Source: CAJFUR01 sp904420575 (GTDB lineage: Bacteria > Actinomycetota > Coriobacteriia > Coriobacteriales > Eggerthellaceae). Taken from it: a DNA stretch of 64,000 nt. The stretch lies in NCBI GenBank assembly GCA_965119745.1, contig OZ221973.1:2542001-2606000 (forward strand). The letters are read 5' to 3'. The notes under the pieces are model-generated. The model saw only the letters and a program-made list of their open reading frames with translations, had not been told where the DNA came from and searched no databases. The position numbers and the translations under genes were made by a program. Each line of letters opens with the position of its first letter. Positions within the stretch are counted from its first letter, which is position 1. Positions 6,963 through 15,902 of the stretch are shown one piece after another.

Positions 6963-9149
6963 CTACACGGCGCGCCCCGCGTCGTTGCCGGCATGGATGG
7001 CACGTGCGATGTTGTACGGATCGGCACAGTCGCCCACGGCATACGTCTCGGCGACCGAGATGCCTTCCAGAAGCGCCGTGTTCGGCAACAGGTCGGCGGC
7101 GTTCACGATCGCGTCGCAAGGCACGGTCACTTCGGTGCCCGTGTCGGACTTGATGGATACCTCCCCCTCGCCCGCGCTCTCGATGCTTGCGGTCGGCCAT
7201 ACCCTCAGCCCCAAGGCGTACAGAGCCGACGTCATGAAGTCCTTCGCATGCTCGGACTGCTGCTTGTCCAAATCGGCAAGAGGGCTCGGCGTAACCATCG
7301 TGACATGCTTCTTATGCACCGTCAGCCACAGCGCGCAGTCGAACGCCTGGGCATTCGACCCGTACACGACCACGTTTTCGCCCATTTCCGTGGTCATGAA
7401 CTGCGTGAAGTCGATGACCGGAACGCTCCCTCCCTTGACCGCAAGGCTGTCGCGCAATCCGCCGGCCGCAAGGATCACCGCGTCGGGCTTTTCCGCATCG
7501 ATGAACGCCGCGTCCACTTCGTGGTTCAAAACCACGTTCACGCCGTTCAGCTCCAACTGCTTTTCCAAGTATGCCTTGAAGTCCGCCAGGTTCTCGTGCG
7601 GACCTTTGACGTTGCTTGCGAAGTCCAGCAACCCGCCAAGCGAGCCGCCTTTCTCGTACAGCGTCACTTCATGGCCGCGCGCCGCCGCGATGCGGGCTGC
7701 CTCCATGCCGCCAGGGCCTCCGCCTATGACCATCACTTTCTTGGCGCTTTCGACGGGAGGAAGCTCGTAGCCTTCTGGGCCGCCTTCGCGGAACACGCGC
7801 TGCGTCATGGCGTTCACGCGGCAATAGCCCCGCTCCGCATTGTCCTTGTTGCCGCCGATGTGGCAGTGTAGGCAACGCGTGCACGGCGCGATCTCTTCGA
7901 TGCGGCCTTCGCGCAGCTTGTTCACGTACTCGGAGTCCACGGTCAGCGGCCGGTTCATCAGATAGAAGTCCACCTTGCCGTCCGCCAGCGCCTGCTCGAA
8001 GAAATCGGGGGCATGGGCCGGGTCCATGTAGGTCACCGTTCCGCACGGGATGCCAAGGGCTTCCTTGTAGCGGGCGACCACGTCGACCAACATGCCCGCG
8101 CCGCTGTGGTCGGCGACGAGCTTCCCTTGCCAATGCCGCTTGAAGTCCCATTGCGTGCCGAAGCTGGTGGCGCCTTCGATGCCGCTCAGAATGAAGTACA
8201 GGTCGCTCGCGAACTGGCAGGGATGGTAGCTGAGCGGGCCCAGGCGCAGATGCAGGGAGTCAGCGCCAGCAGCCTCGAACATCTTCGCAAACTCGACGCC
8301 TTCTTCAAGCGAGGTCACCATGGCGTCGTTGCCGATGTGGGCGTCGTCCGCCTCGATGCAGTTCATGAGAACCTGCACGACGAAGTCGTCCCCGCAGGCC
8401 GCCTTGATCTTCTGCACCAGCTCCACCACGTAGCGGGCACGGTTCTCCAGCGTTTGCGGGCCATAATCGTCTTTGCGCACGTTCTGGACGCGCGACAGGA
8501 ACGACTCGCCGATATTGAAGCCGGCGGCATTGATCTCGAACGCCTCGAACCCATACCCCTGGATGGTCTTGCATACGTTGACGACGCTGTCCTGGAACGT
8601 ATGGATCTCTTCGACCGTCATTTCGTTTGCGCTCTTCGGCGTGAACGCATAGTTCTGGTAGCCGAGGTGCGCGCCGTACTGCTTGCAGTCCTCCACCAGC
8701 TTTTTCGCGAACTCGGCCGCCTTCGCCGTGTTCTCCCCCGACATGGGGGCCAACTCGTCCACCATTTCGAACCAGATCATCTCTACGCCGCCCTTGGCGA
8801 AGTTCACGTAGTAGTCGTGCAGTTCCTGCGTGAGCCCCGCGAGGTAGCAGGCAGACCCGGCAGCCGACTTCACCATACGGTGGCTGAGCTCTATGCCGCC
8901 AAGCTTCCACGGCGAGAACAGCGTGCCGAAATCCGTGGTGTTCTGCCGGTACTCGTAGTCCTGCGGATTGAGCGAGGCGGAAGCGATCAGCCCGTCGTCG
9001 GAACCAAGGGACGTCCCTGCACCCGAAGGCCCCTTGGGTTCGCCCGAGCCGCCGCTGCTTGCGGGCGCACACCCCACCAACCCTGCTCCTGCGGCGGCAA
9101 CGCCCGCCACTCCCACGCCTGCAAGGAACTGCCGTCTTGACAATGCCAT
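6963..9149 (-). CDS. Tat-exported FMN/FAD/[4Fe-4S] reductase, old yellow enzyme family (2,4-dienoyl-CoA reductase-like)
   Basis: 728 residues. The N-terminus MALSRRQFLAGVGVAGVA has a twin-arginine signal and an LVGC lipobox (Cys27), so it is probably a Tat-exported lipoprotein. Residues about 65-430 form an OYE-type FMN barrel (LFSPWKLGGIELSHRM...). Then CTRCLHC with a fourth Cys 13 residues on ligates a [4Fe-4S] cluster as in trimethylamine dehydrogenase, and KVMVIGGGPGGMEAARIA starts an FAD/NAD(P)-binding module. The start at 9149 has GGAAGGACG upstream; an in-frame upstream ATG at 9167 is less likely. Export of an OYE/Fe-S enzyme is unusual outside this bacterial group. It is divergent from a membrane LuxR regulator, probably its controller. 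Electron acceptor unknown, perhaps an extracellular dietary or host compound. Confidence 0.85.
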   Translation of the reverse strand: MALSRRQFLAGVGVAGVAAAGAGLVGCAPASSGGSGEPKGPSGAGTSLGSDDGLIASASLNPQDYEYRQNTTDFGTLFSPWKLGGIELSHRMVKSAAGSACYLAGLTQELHDYYVNFAKGGVEMIWFEMVDELAPMSGENTAKAAEFAKKLVEDCKQYGAHLGYQNYAFTPKSANEMTVEEIHTFQDSVVNVCKTIQGYGFEAFEINAAGFNIGESFLSRVQNVRKDDYGPQTLENRARYVVELVQKIKAACGDDFVVQVLMNCIEADDAHIGNDAMVTSLEEGVEFAKMFEAAGADSLHLRLGPLSYHPCQFASDLYFILSGIEGATSFGTQWDFKRHWQGKLVADHSGAGMLVDVVARYKEALGIPCGTVTYMDPAHAPDFFEQALADGKVDFYLMNRPLTVDSEYVNKLREGRIEEIAPCTRCLHCHIGGNKDNAERGYCRVNAMTQRVFREGGPEGYELPPVESAKKVMVIGGGPGGMEAARIAAARGHEVTLYEKGGSLGGLLDFASNVKGPHENLADFKAYLEKQLELNGVNVVLNHEVDAAFIDAEKPDAVILAAGGLRDSLAVKGGSVPVIDFTQFMTTEMGENVVVYGSNAQAFDCALWLTVHKKHVTMVTPSPLADLDKQQSEHAKDFMTSALYALGLRVWPTASIESAGEGEVSIKSDTGTEVTVPCDAIVNAADLLPNTALLEGISVAETYAVGDCADPYNIARAIHAGNDAGRAV

Positions 9150-9215
9150 GTTTCGTCCTTCCTCCATGAAACGCCTTCCCCCTTTTCGGCCGCCTTGTGA
9201 CGGCCTGCACCGCGC

Positions 9216-9221
9216 ATGCTA
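9216..9221 (-). promoter_or_regulatory. Possible -10 element for the flavoprotein reductase
   Basis: Minus strand reads GCTAGCATGCG about 67 bases upstream of the ATG at 9149. TAGCAT fits the -10-like pattern seen elsewhere in this window only loosely. Confidence 0.25.
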
Positions 9222-9321
9222 GCAAGACGAATCCCGATTTCGCCTCACACCCGATTGGTGAAAACGGCGTTTTGGCAGCGTATCGGGACGAAATCCCCAC
9301 GCCCACCGTGGTTCGATATGC

Positions 9322-9327
9322 GATACT
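9322..9327 (+). promoter_or_regulatory. Probable -10 element of the luxR-type gene
   Basis: GCGATACTGGG lies 47 bases upstream of the ATG at 9374 and resembles TATACTGGG before the LtaS-like gene. The -35 is not clear. Confidence 0.4.
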
Positions 9328-9373
9328 GGGAACACTTCAAGGGATTCGTCGGCTCAGCAAGGAGGGATGCACG

Positions 9374-11158
9374 ATGCCGATCGCCTTCTCGCGCCGCATG
9401 CGCGCGTCAGCCCGGATGCAGGTCGTGATCTGCATTGGCTACACCTTGTTGCTGTTCGCATGTCAGCTAAGCGTATGGGGCGGCATGAAGCTTTCGGCCC
9501 GCAGCGGGTTCGACATCCTCCCCTTGCTCACGTGGTGGTCCGTGCCGCTCCTTGCCTCGATAGGGCTGACACTGCTGGCACTCGGCGCGTGGTCCATGAA
9601 GAGAAGGCTCGTCCCGGCAAAGAGGCCCCGGCTCCTGCAAACATGCAGCGTGTCGTGCGCAGCATGCGCCGCGCTGCTGCTTGGCTACGGCCTTCTTGTT
9701 TTCTCCCCTCCTGCTTCGCCGCCTTTCGCATGCGCAGGCGGTCTGGTGCTGGGATTGGGCGCCGGCATGCTCTTGATGGAATGGGCCGCCGTGTACGCCC
9801 GCATGGCTCCCGGCAAGGCGACGCCATCGGTGCTGGCCGCGCTTGTCGCAAGCTCCTTCCTGTGCATCATCTTGGGGCCTTTGCCCACGGCCGTCCTCGA
9901 AGCCGCCTTTGCTGCGTCGTCCATCGTGTCGACCTGCTTGCTCGCCTACGCGCAAAGGGCTGGTGCATTGCGGAACGTGCAGGGCTTCTCCGAGCAGTCG
10001 CCATCGCTTGGCGAAACGCCTTCTTCGAGGGAGAGGGCCCGGCGAGGAAGCGGCGCGCCTTCGAAAGACGGAGCCCCTTCGGGAAGCGAAGCCGGCCGAC
10101 GGGAGGATCCGGCATCGAAAGACGCCCTGAAACGAGGAGGCGCAGGACCCGTTGCCCCTCGGACGGCCAGCCTGCTGGCCAAGGAAACGTTGGGGGCGTT
10201 GAGCAATCCCCTGTTCTGTGCGGCGGCCATTGCCTTCGCGGCGGCCATCACGCGTATGATGACGCTGCGCACCAGGCCCGATTCGGGCGAAATGGTCGGC
10301 GTGGCGGGGGCGGCGTGCGTGATCGTCGGCGCGGCGATACTGCTGTTCGCCCTTCGGAGAAGAGAATCCGACCGATCTCCGCTGCTCGGCATACCCACCC
10401 TGTTCCGCATTCTGTTCCCTCTTGTGGCGACGCTGTTGCTGGCTCTGTCCATCGGCGGGGAAAAGCTCGAGCTTCCCGTAGGCGCCACGGTGTTTTCCGT
10501 TTACACGATCATGTCGGCGCTCATGGTTCCCGCCTGCATCGAAACGGCACAACGCAAGGGCATGCGGGCATCGGCCGTGTACGGCCTTTTCGCAGGATCG
10601 GTCTACGCCGTGTTTTCCGGCACGACGCTGCTTGGCGTGCAGCTGTTCGCAGAAGGCGGCGGCTTCGGCGCCACCACCTCGCTCGTGGCCACGTTGCTAG
10701 TGCTGTACGTGCTGGCCATGGCCTTCGCCCTCGTGCAGCGGCACACGTCGGGCAGCGAAAGCGGCGAGTGCGCGCCGCCTTCGGAAGCATCCCGCGAGGT
10801 TCCGGCGGACGGCCGGGACCCTTCCCCTTGCGCGTCCGCTCCCGACCCCCGTGCTGCCGGTCATGCGGCCGATATGCCCGACCCCATCGAGCAGCGGTGC
10901 CTGGTGCTGGCTGAGCAGCGGGGGCTGAGCCCGAGGGAAACCGACGTGCTGGTGGCGTTCGCGCATGGGCGCAACGTGGCCTATCTGGCCGAACAGCTTT
11001 GCCTGTCCACCAACACCATCCGCAGCCACAGCAAGACGCTCTACACCAAGCTGGGCGTGCACAACAAACAGGAGCTCATCGACTTGGTGGACGCCGCAGA
11101 GGGACCGCGGTTTGAAAATGCCGCCGCCTCTCAGGCGGAAAACCTTGCGGCCGGGTGA
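9374..11158 (+). CDS. LuxR-family regulator with multi-pass membrane N-terminus
   Basis: 594 residues with two parts. The first ~460 residues contain about ten to twelve hydrophobic segments (first: VVICIGYTLLLFACQL) arranged like a transporter-type sensor, interrupted by a charged Ser/Gly/Arg loop at about 205-260. The C-terminus is a LuxR/GerE helix-turn-helix: LSPRETDVLVAFAHGRNVAYLAEQLCLSTNTIRSHSKTLYTKLGVHNKQELI. Start chosen at 9374 because AGGAGGG lies just upstream. Regulators of this design occur repeatedly in Eggerthellaceae beside exported flavin or molybdenum reductases. Here it is divergent from the reductase at 6963-9149, which is its most likely target; the sensed ligand is unknown. 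Confidence 0.85.
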   Translation: MPIAFSRRMRASARMQVVICIGYTLLLFACQLSVWGGMKLSARSGFDILPLLTWWSVPLLASIGLTLLALGAWSMKRRLVPAKRPRLLQTCSVSCAACAALLLGYGLLVFSPPASPPFACAGGLVLGLGAGMLLMEWAAVYARMAPGKATPSVLAALVASSFLCIILGPLPTAVLEAAFAASSIVSTCLLAYAQRAGALRNVQGFSEQSPSLGETPSSRERARRGSGAPSKDGAPSGSEAGRREDPASKDALKRGGAGPVAPRTASLLAKETLGALSNPLFCAAAIAFAAAITRMMTLRTRPDSGEMVGVAGAACVIVGAAILLFALRRRESDRSPLLGIPTLFRILFPLVATLLLALSIGGEKLELPVGATVFSVYTIMSALMVPACIETAQRKGMRASAVYGLFAGSVYAVFSGTTLLGVQLFAEGGGFGATTSLVATLLVLYVLAMAFALVQRHTSGSESGECAPPSEASREVPADGRDPSPCASAPDPRAAGHAADMPDPIEQRCLVLAEQRGLSPRETDVLVAFAHGRNVAYLAEQLCLSTNTIRSHSKTLYTKLGVHNKQELIDLVDAAEGPRFENAAASQAENLAAG

Positions 11159-11167
11159 AAGACGGCA

Positions 11168-11195
11168 AAAAGCCCCGGGGTGTCCCGGGGCTTTT
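11168..11195. terminator. Bidirectional intrinsic terminator
   Basis: A 12-bp perfect stem (AAAAGCCCCGGG / CCCGGGGCTTTT) with GTGT loop, ten bases after the luxR-type stop. The A and T tracts let it serve both that gene (+) and glpX (-). Confidence 0.85.
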
Positions 11196-11262
11196 CATGG
11201 TATTCGCAGGCGCTGCCTGCTTGCCCGCCATCCTGCATACCGCAGGCGGCGCCCAGCGCGGG

Positions 11263-12234
11263 CTAGTTGAACCTCACGGCGCCGTTCTCGCCGCGGTGGC
11301 AGGTCTTCACGAAGCGGACCGTCTTGTCGGCGGCGTTCATGACCACGCACTCGGTGGTGACCGAGCCGTCGGCGTTGCTCACGCCCGAGACCATCTCGCC
11401 GTCGGTCACGCCGCAGGCGATGAACGCCGCGTCGTCGGAGCGCACGAGCATGTCCATGGTGAGCACGGCGTCCAGGTCCAGATCGGCGGTCTTCTCCGCG
11501 CGGGCGCGCTTCTCTTCGCCGTCCTTGTCCAAGTCGAAGCGCAGGCGGCCTTCGAACACGCCGCCGATGGCCTTGAGGCCCGTGCAGGCCAGCACGCCTT
11601 CGGGCGCGCCGCCGGAACCCATGTACAGGTCGATGCCCGTGCCCGGCACGGCCGTGGCGATGGCGCCGAACACGTCGCCGTCGTCGATGAGGCGGATGCG
11701 CGCGCCGGCCTCGCGCACGGCGGCTATGAGGTCCCGATGGCGCCCGCGGTCGAGGATGCACACGTTCACGTCCTCCACCGGCTTGCCCAGCGCCTCGGCC
11801 ACGGCGGCGATGTTCTCGGCCGGGGTCTTGTCGATGCCCACCTTGCCGGCGCACGCGGGGCCGGCGGCGATCTTCTGCATGTAGGTGTCGGGCGCGAACA
11901 GCAGCGCGCCGCGCGGGGCGATGGCGATGGTCGTGAGCGCGTTGGGCTTGTTGGCGGCGCACAGGTTCGTGCCCTCCAGCGGGTCGACCGCAATGTCGAT
12001 CTCTTCCCCGCCCCGGCCCAGCTCCTCGCCGATGTACAGCATGGGGGCCTCGTCGCGCTCGCCCTCGCCGATGACGATGCGGCCCGAGAAGTCGATCTCG
12101 TTGAACGCCTCGCGCATGGCGGTCGTGGCCGCCTGGTCGGCCGCCACCTTGTCGCCCTTGCCGTTCCAGGCAGCGCTGGCGATGGCCGCCTGCTCGGCGA
12201 CGGTGAGGATTTCCATGATTCGTGCGGGATGCAT
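11263..12234 (-). CDS. glpX: Class II fructose-1,6-bisphosphatase
   Basis: 323 residues of the GlpX family. Characteristic segments are RIVIGEGERDEAPMLYIGEELG, the metal-binding IDIAVDPLEGTNLCA and GIDLYMGSGGAPEGVLA. It dephosphorylates fructose-1,6-bisphosphate in gluconeogenesis in the cytoplasm. The ATG at 12234 has GAAAGGA six bases upstream; an ATG at 12249 (adding MKGPH) is an alternative without a better ribosome site. It appears monocistronic, ending against the bidirectional hairpin at 11168-11195. Confidence 0.95.
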   Translation of the reverse strand: MHPARIMEILTVAEQAAIASAAWNGKGDKVAADQAATTAMREAFNEIDFSGRIVIGEGERDEAPMLYIGEELGRGGEEIDIAVDPLEGTNLCAANKPNALTTIAIAPRGALLFAPDTYMQKIAAGPACAGKVGIDKTPAENIAAVAEALGKPVEDVNVCILDRGRHRDLIAAVREAGARIRLIDDGDVFGAIATAVPGTGIDLYMGSGGAPEGVLACTGLKAIGGVFEGRLRFDLDKDGEEKRARAEKTADLDLDAVLTMDMLVRSDDAAFIACGVTDGEMVSGVSNADGSVTTECVVMNAADKTVRFVKTCHRGENGAVRFN

Positions 12235-12359
12235 GTGCGGTCCTTTCATGACGGGTACGTGCTTGTGGTCGAAGCCCGCCGGGCTGCCCTGGGGAGCCCG
12301 GCGGGCGGTTTCGCGTCGTTCGGCGGAATTGCTGTCCGCGGTTTGCTTTCCTGACGTCT

Positions 12360-14123
12360 TCAGTCCGATTCTACACCTGCGTCGCCGGTGCGCACCATTT
12401 TGACGGCAAAATGCGCGTCGGGAGAGCCGGAACGCAGGCGCGTGGCGAAGCAGCCCTTCCCCTCCAGCGGAGCCAGCGCGAAGGAGGCGCCTTCCGGGCT
12501 TTCCAGGAAGCGCATGACCACGCCGTTGTTTTCCGCATGCGTCACCGTGCAGGTGGCGAAGGCGAGCGTGCCGCCCATGGCCACGTGGGACGCGGCGGAC
12601 TTCAGCAGGGCAAGCCCCGCGTCGGCCATCTTGTCGATGGTGTCCTCGTTCAGACGCCAGCGGATTTCCGGATGGCGGCGCAGCGTGCCCAGCCCCGAAC
12701 AGGGGGCGTCGACGAACACGACGTCGAACAGGCGGCCGGGAAACGCCTCGTCCAGCTTCGTCGCGTCCGCCGTGCGCGCCTCGGCGACCTGGATGCCGAA
12801 CGCCTCGGCACGTTCGCGCAAGAGCCGCGTCTTGAAGTCATGGTTGTCCACGGTCACGTAGCCGGGCATCTGCCGGCCGTACACGCGCAGCGCGCCGCTC
12901 TGCAGAAGCAGCGTCTTGGTGCCGCGTCCCGCGCCTATCTCCAAGAACGACTGCGGCAGGGTTGCGGGCAGCACCAGGCGCGCCACCTCCTGCGACGCCG
13001 CGTCGGACACGAGCAGCTTGCCCTGGTTGAGCATGCGCTTGATGCGGCCGTCCTGCAGCACGCGCCCGCTCGACACGCGGTAGCAGCCCGGGATGGTCCG
13101 GCCGTCGATCTCCACGGGCTCGGGCTCGCCGTGCGCCGCCTCCAGCTCGGCGCGCACCTCCTCGTCGGTGGCGCACGCGGCGTTCACGGCCGCGAACAGC
13201 GGGGCGGGCTCGTTGGACGCCTCCATGAACTCGCGCGCGGCGTCCAGCCCCAAGTCGGCGACCAGACGCTTGGCCAGCCACACGGGAAACGCGTACTGGC
13301 GCGCGAACGCCTCCAGGTCGGCCTGGGGGTTGCCGAAGGGGAACTCGCCCTTCAGGGACGAGGCCTTCCGCAGCACGGCGTTCGCCAGCCCGCACGCCTT
13401 CGGGGCGAAGGTGCGCACCAGCTCCACGCACTGGTCCACCGCCGCATGGGGGCTCTTGTCCAGGAAGTACATCTCGTACACGCCGATGCGCAGCGCGTCG
13501 CGCACGTCGTCCTGCACGTCGTCGGGAGAGCGCAGGCTGCGGTCGATGATCTCGTCGAGCGTCCCGCGCGCGCTCACCACGCCCAGCACGAGGCGCGTGG
13601 CGAAGGCGCGGTCCTCGCGGCTCATGCGCGAGGCGTCGATGTGCTTGGAGATGAGGTCCTGCGCGAAGGCGTCCCGCTCGCGCAGGAAGCGCCCTACTTG
13701 GAGCGCCGCCTTGCGGGCGGGCGAGACGTCGAAGCGCTTCTCGGTCTCCGCCGTTTTGTAGGCAGGCTTGACCTCGCGCCGGGGCCGGTTGCGCCGCTCG
13801 CCGTCGCGCTGCGGGCGGTCGCCTTGCGGCTTGCGGCCGCGGTCACGGTCGCCTTGCGGCTTGCGGCCATCCCGGTCCGAGAAGATGCGCCCGCCACGCC
13901 GTTCCCCTTCGCGCGGCGACCTGCCGTCCTGGGACCCGCGCCGCTCGCCGTCACGGGGCGGGCGGCCGGTGTTGGGCTTGCGGTCACGGTCGCCCTGCGG
14001 CCTGCGGTCGCGGTCAGGCCGCGGCCCGCCCTCCCGGCGGCTGCCGCCCGAGGGCGCGCCCGGACGGCCCCCGCGCCCCTGGTCGGGGCGGTCGGATCGG
14101 TGATCGGTGTTCTGGTCAGGCAT
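12360..14123 (-). CDS. rsmB: 16S rRNA (cytosine-C5)-methyltransferase, RsmB type, with Arg/Gly-rich N-terminal extension
   Basis: 587 residues. About 120 N-terminal residues are a low-complexity Arg/Gly/Asp/Pro tail built from motifs such as RDGERRG and RKPQGDRDR. Then follow a NusB-like RNA-binding domain (VGRFLRERDAFAQDLISKH) and the SAM-methyltransferase fold: EIGAGRGTKTLLLQS and VDAPCSGLGTLRRHPE, with the catalytic Cys in PCSG. It methylates C5 of a 16S rRNA cytosine (C967 in E. coli). It overlaps fmt by eight bases, forming the usual def-fmt-rsmB cluster. The disordered tail is not part of ordinary RsmB; its DNA is internally repetitive (GCGGCTTGCGGCC near 13829 and 13856). Confidence 0.9.
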   Translation of the reverse strand: MPDQNTDHRSDRPDQGRGGRPGAPSGGSRREGGPRPDRDRRPQGDRDRKPNTGRPPRDGERRGSQDGRSPREGERRGGRIFSDRDGRKPQGDRDRGRKPQGDRPQRDGERRNRPRREVKPAYKTAETEKRFDVSPARKAALQVGRFLRERDAFAQDLISKHIDASRMSREDRAFATRLVLGVVSARGTLDEIIDRSLRSPDDVQDDVRDALRIGVYEMYFLDKSPHAAVDQCVELVRTFAPKACGLANAVLRKASSLKGEFPFGNPQADLEAFARQYAFPVWLAKRLVADLGLDAAREFMEASNEPAPLFAAVNAACATDEEVRAELEAAHGEPEPVEIDGRTIPGCYRVSSGRVLQDGRIKRMLNQGKLLVSDAASQEVARLVLPATLPQSFLEIGAGRGTKTLLLQSGALRVYGRQMPGYVTVDNHDFKTRLLRERAEAFGIQVAEARTADATKLDEAFPGRLFDVVFVDAPCSGLGTLRRHPEIRWRLNEDTIDKMADAGLALLKSAASHVAMGGTLAFATCTVTHAENNGVVMRFLESPEGASFALAPLEGKGCFATRLRSGSPDAHFAVKMVRTGDAGVESD

Positions 14124-15075
14124 GTCTCTTCTCCCAAATCGCATCGCCTTCGCGCAGGGCCGCCGCGCCGGCGGCGAAAGCGCGGGCATCCATGGCCTGC
14201 TTGCCGTCGGGCTTGAGGTCCCGCACTTCGTAAGCGCCCTCGGCGCAGCCGAGGAGCAGGCGCTTCCCCGAAAACCGCGCCTGGCCGGGTGCAAGGCCCT
14301 CCGTCAAACCGGCCGCAGGACCGTCGCTTTCGGCTTCCTGTCCGGACAGCACCGTCACGCCGCGTCCGGCCAGCACGCAGCGCGCGGGATGCGCGGCGCT
14401 CGACGCCTGCACCTTGCGCGCCAGGACGGCGGCCGGATCGGCCGGATCCAGGTCGAGTTCGCCCTTCTCCAGCTTGGATGCGTACGTGACCTGGCCTTCG
14501 TCCTGTTCGGTCCATTCCGCCGCACCGTTCTCCACATGGACGAGCGCCGTCAGGAGCGCGTGCGACCCCAGGACCGCCAGCTCGTCGGAGAGCTCTTCGG
14601 CCCCCTTGCCCTCGATGCGGGTGGTGCGGCACACGCAGTACGCACCCGTGTCCAGGCCTTCCTCCATGCGCATGACGCACACGCCCGTTTCCTCGTCGCC
14701 CGCCAGGATGGCGCGCTCGACGGGCGCCGCGCCGCGCCACCGCGGCAGCAGCGACGCGTGGACGTTCAGGCAGCCGTAGCGGGGGACCGCGAGCGCGGCA
14801 GGCGGGAGGATGGCGCCGTAGGCCGCCACGCAGACGACGTCCGGGGCGAACGACGCCAGCTTGCGCAGCGCCGCCTCGTCGCGCAGGGTCTTCGGCGTCA
14901 GCACGGGGATGCCGAGGCCTTCGGCCGCCAGCTTGACCGGAGAGGGAACCAGCTTTCTGCCACGGCCGCGCACGGCGTCGGGCCGCGTGTAGACGGCCAC
15001 GACCTCGTGCTGCTGTGCCAGGTCTTCCAGGATGGAGGCGGCGAACGCCGGCGTCCCCATGAACACGACGCGCAT
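14116..15075 (-). CDS. fmt: Methionyl-tRNA formyltransferase
   Basis: 319 residues starting MRVVFMGTPAFAASIL. Catalytic features are AYGAILP, LNVHASLLPRWRGAAP (Asn and His of the active site) and MRMEEGLDTGAY (Asp). The C-terminal RNA-binding domain follows from about residue 205. It formylates initiator Met-tRNA with 10-formyl-THF. The start is one base-triplet from the def stop (15078), and the 3' end overlaps rsmB. Family length is normal. Confidence 0.95.
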   Translation of the reverse strand: MRVVFMGTPAFAASILEDLAQQHEVVAVYTRPDAVRGRGRKLVPSPVKLAAEGLGIPVLTPKTLRDEAALRKLASFAPDVVCVAAYGAILPPAALAVPRYGCLNVHASLLPRWRGAAPVERAILAGDEETGVCVMRMEEGLDTGAYCVCRTTRIEGKGAEELSDELAVLGSHALLTALVHVENGAAEWTEQDEGQVTYASKLEKGELDLDPADPAAVLARKVQASSAAHPARCVLAGRGVTVLSGQEAESDGPAAGLTEGLAPGQARFSGKRLLLGCAEGAYEVRDLKPDGKQAMDARAFAAGAAALREGDAIWEKRHA

Positions 15076-15077
15076 TG

Positions 15078-15620
15078 CTAGCGCACCCGCGGCTCGACGG
15101 AGGTCTCGCCCGGCTTCGCGCCGGCGGCGCGGGCCAGCTCGTAGTCGCGCAGGGCTTGGATGCGCGCCAGCGGGTCGGCGCGCTCGAACATGGTGATGCC
15201 GTCCAGATGGTCGAGCTCGTGCTGCAGGCAGCGACCCAAAAGCCCGTCGCCCTCGATCTCCCATTCCTCGCCGTCGAGATCGAAGTAGCGCACGCGCGCC
15301 CAGGGAGGCCGCGCGATGGGCACGGAGATGCCGGGGCACGAAAGGCAGCCCTCGCCCTCCACCACCGGGTCGCCCTGGGTCTCCACCAACACGGGGTTGA
15401 CCAGCACGATGGGCTCGCGCTCGTCGGAATCGACGTCGCAGTCCACGACGACCAGACGCTTCGTCACGCCGAGCTGCGGCGCCGCCAGGCCGCATCCGTC
15501 GTTGCCGTACATGGCCTTCGCCATTTGCTTGGCAAGCTTCTTCAGGCTCTTGTCTCCCGGCTCGCACGGATCGCACACCGTGTTCAGAACGGGGTCGGGG
15601 GATTGCACGATGGAGGTCAT
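15078..15620 (-). CDS. def: Peptide deformylase
   Basis: 180 residues from MTSIVQSPDPVLNTVC. All three motifs are present: GCGLAAPQLG, EGCLSCPG and QHELDHL, giving the metal ligands Cys, His, His and catalytic Glu. It removes the formyl group from nascent proteins. I chose 15620 because the family normally starts a few residues before the xP.L motif and AAAGGA lies upstream; in-frame ATGs at 15647 and 15680 would add 9 or 20 atypical residues. First gene of def-fmt-rsmB. Confidence 0.93.
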   Translation of the reverse strand: MTSIVQSPDPVLNTVCDPCEPGDKSLKKLAKQMAKAMYGNDGCGLAAPQLGVTKRLVVVDCDVDSDEREPIVLVNPVLVETQGDPVVEGEGCLSCPGISVPIARPPWARVRYFDLDGEEWEIEGDGLLGRCLQHELDHLDGITMFERADPLARIQALRDYELARAAGAKPGETSVEPRVR

Positions 15621-15862
15621 GCTCAACACGTCCTTTATGCGGTTCATGATGGCAGGCGGCAGGAACCGGCGCGCCGCCATCGGCGGTTTCGTTTCCTGAC
15701 CATTGTGCGGGCAAAGGCGCGCCTTGTCCAGCCTCGCACGGCAAACATCCACAAAACGCGAGATAGCGCCCCCTTTCGCAGCCCGCAAGGACAGACGGTA
15801 GGGGCGCCCCCGAAAAAAGCGCGCGGCGGGACGGCCCGCCCCGCGCCTGCGTGTGCCTTTTT

Positions 15863-15894
15863 GCGGCGCCTGCACCGGCCGGTGCAGGCGCCGC
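15863..15894. terminator. 32-bp perfect palindrome after the SPFH gene
   Basis: The two halves (GCGGCGCCTGCACCGG and its exact complement) form a loopless palindrome eight bases past the SPFH stop. No T tract follows on the minus strand, so it may be a mRNA-stabilising or Rho-assisted end rather than a classical terminator. Confidence 0.5.
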
Positions 15895-15902
15895 GCTCGA
15901 TC

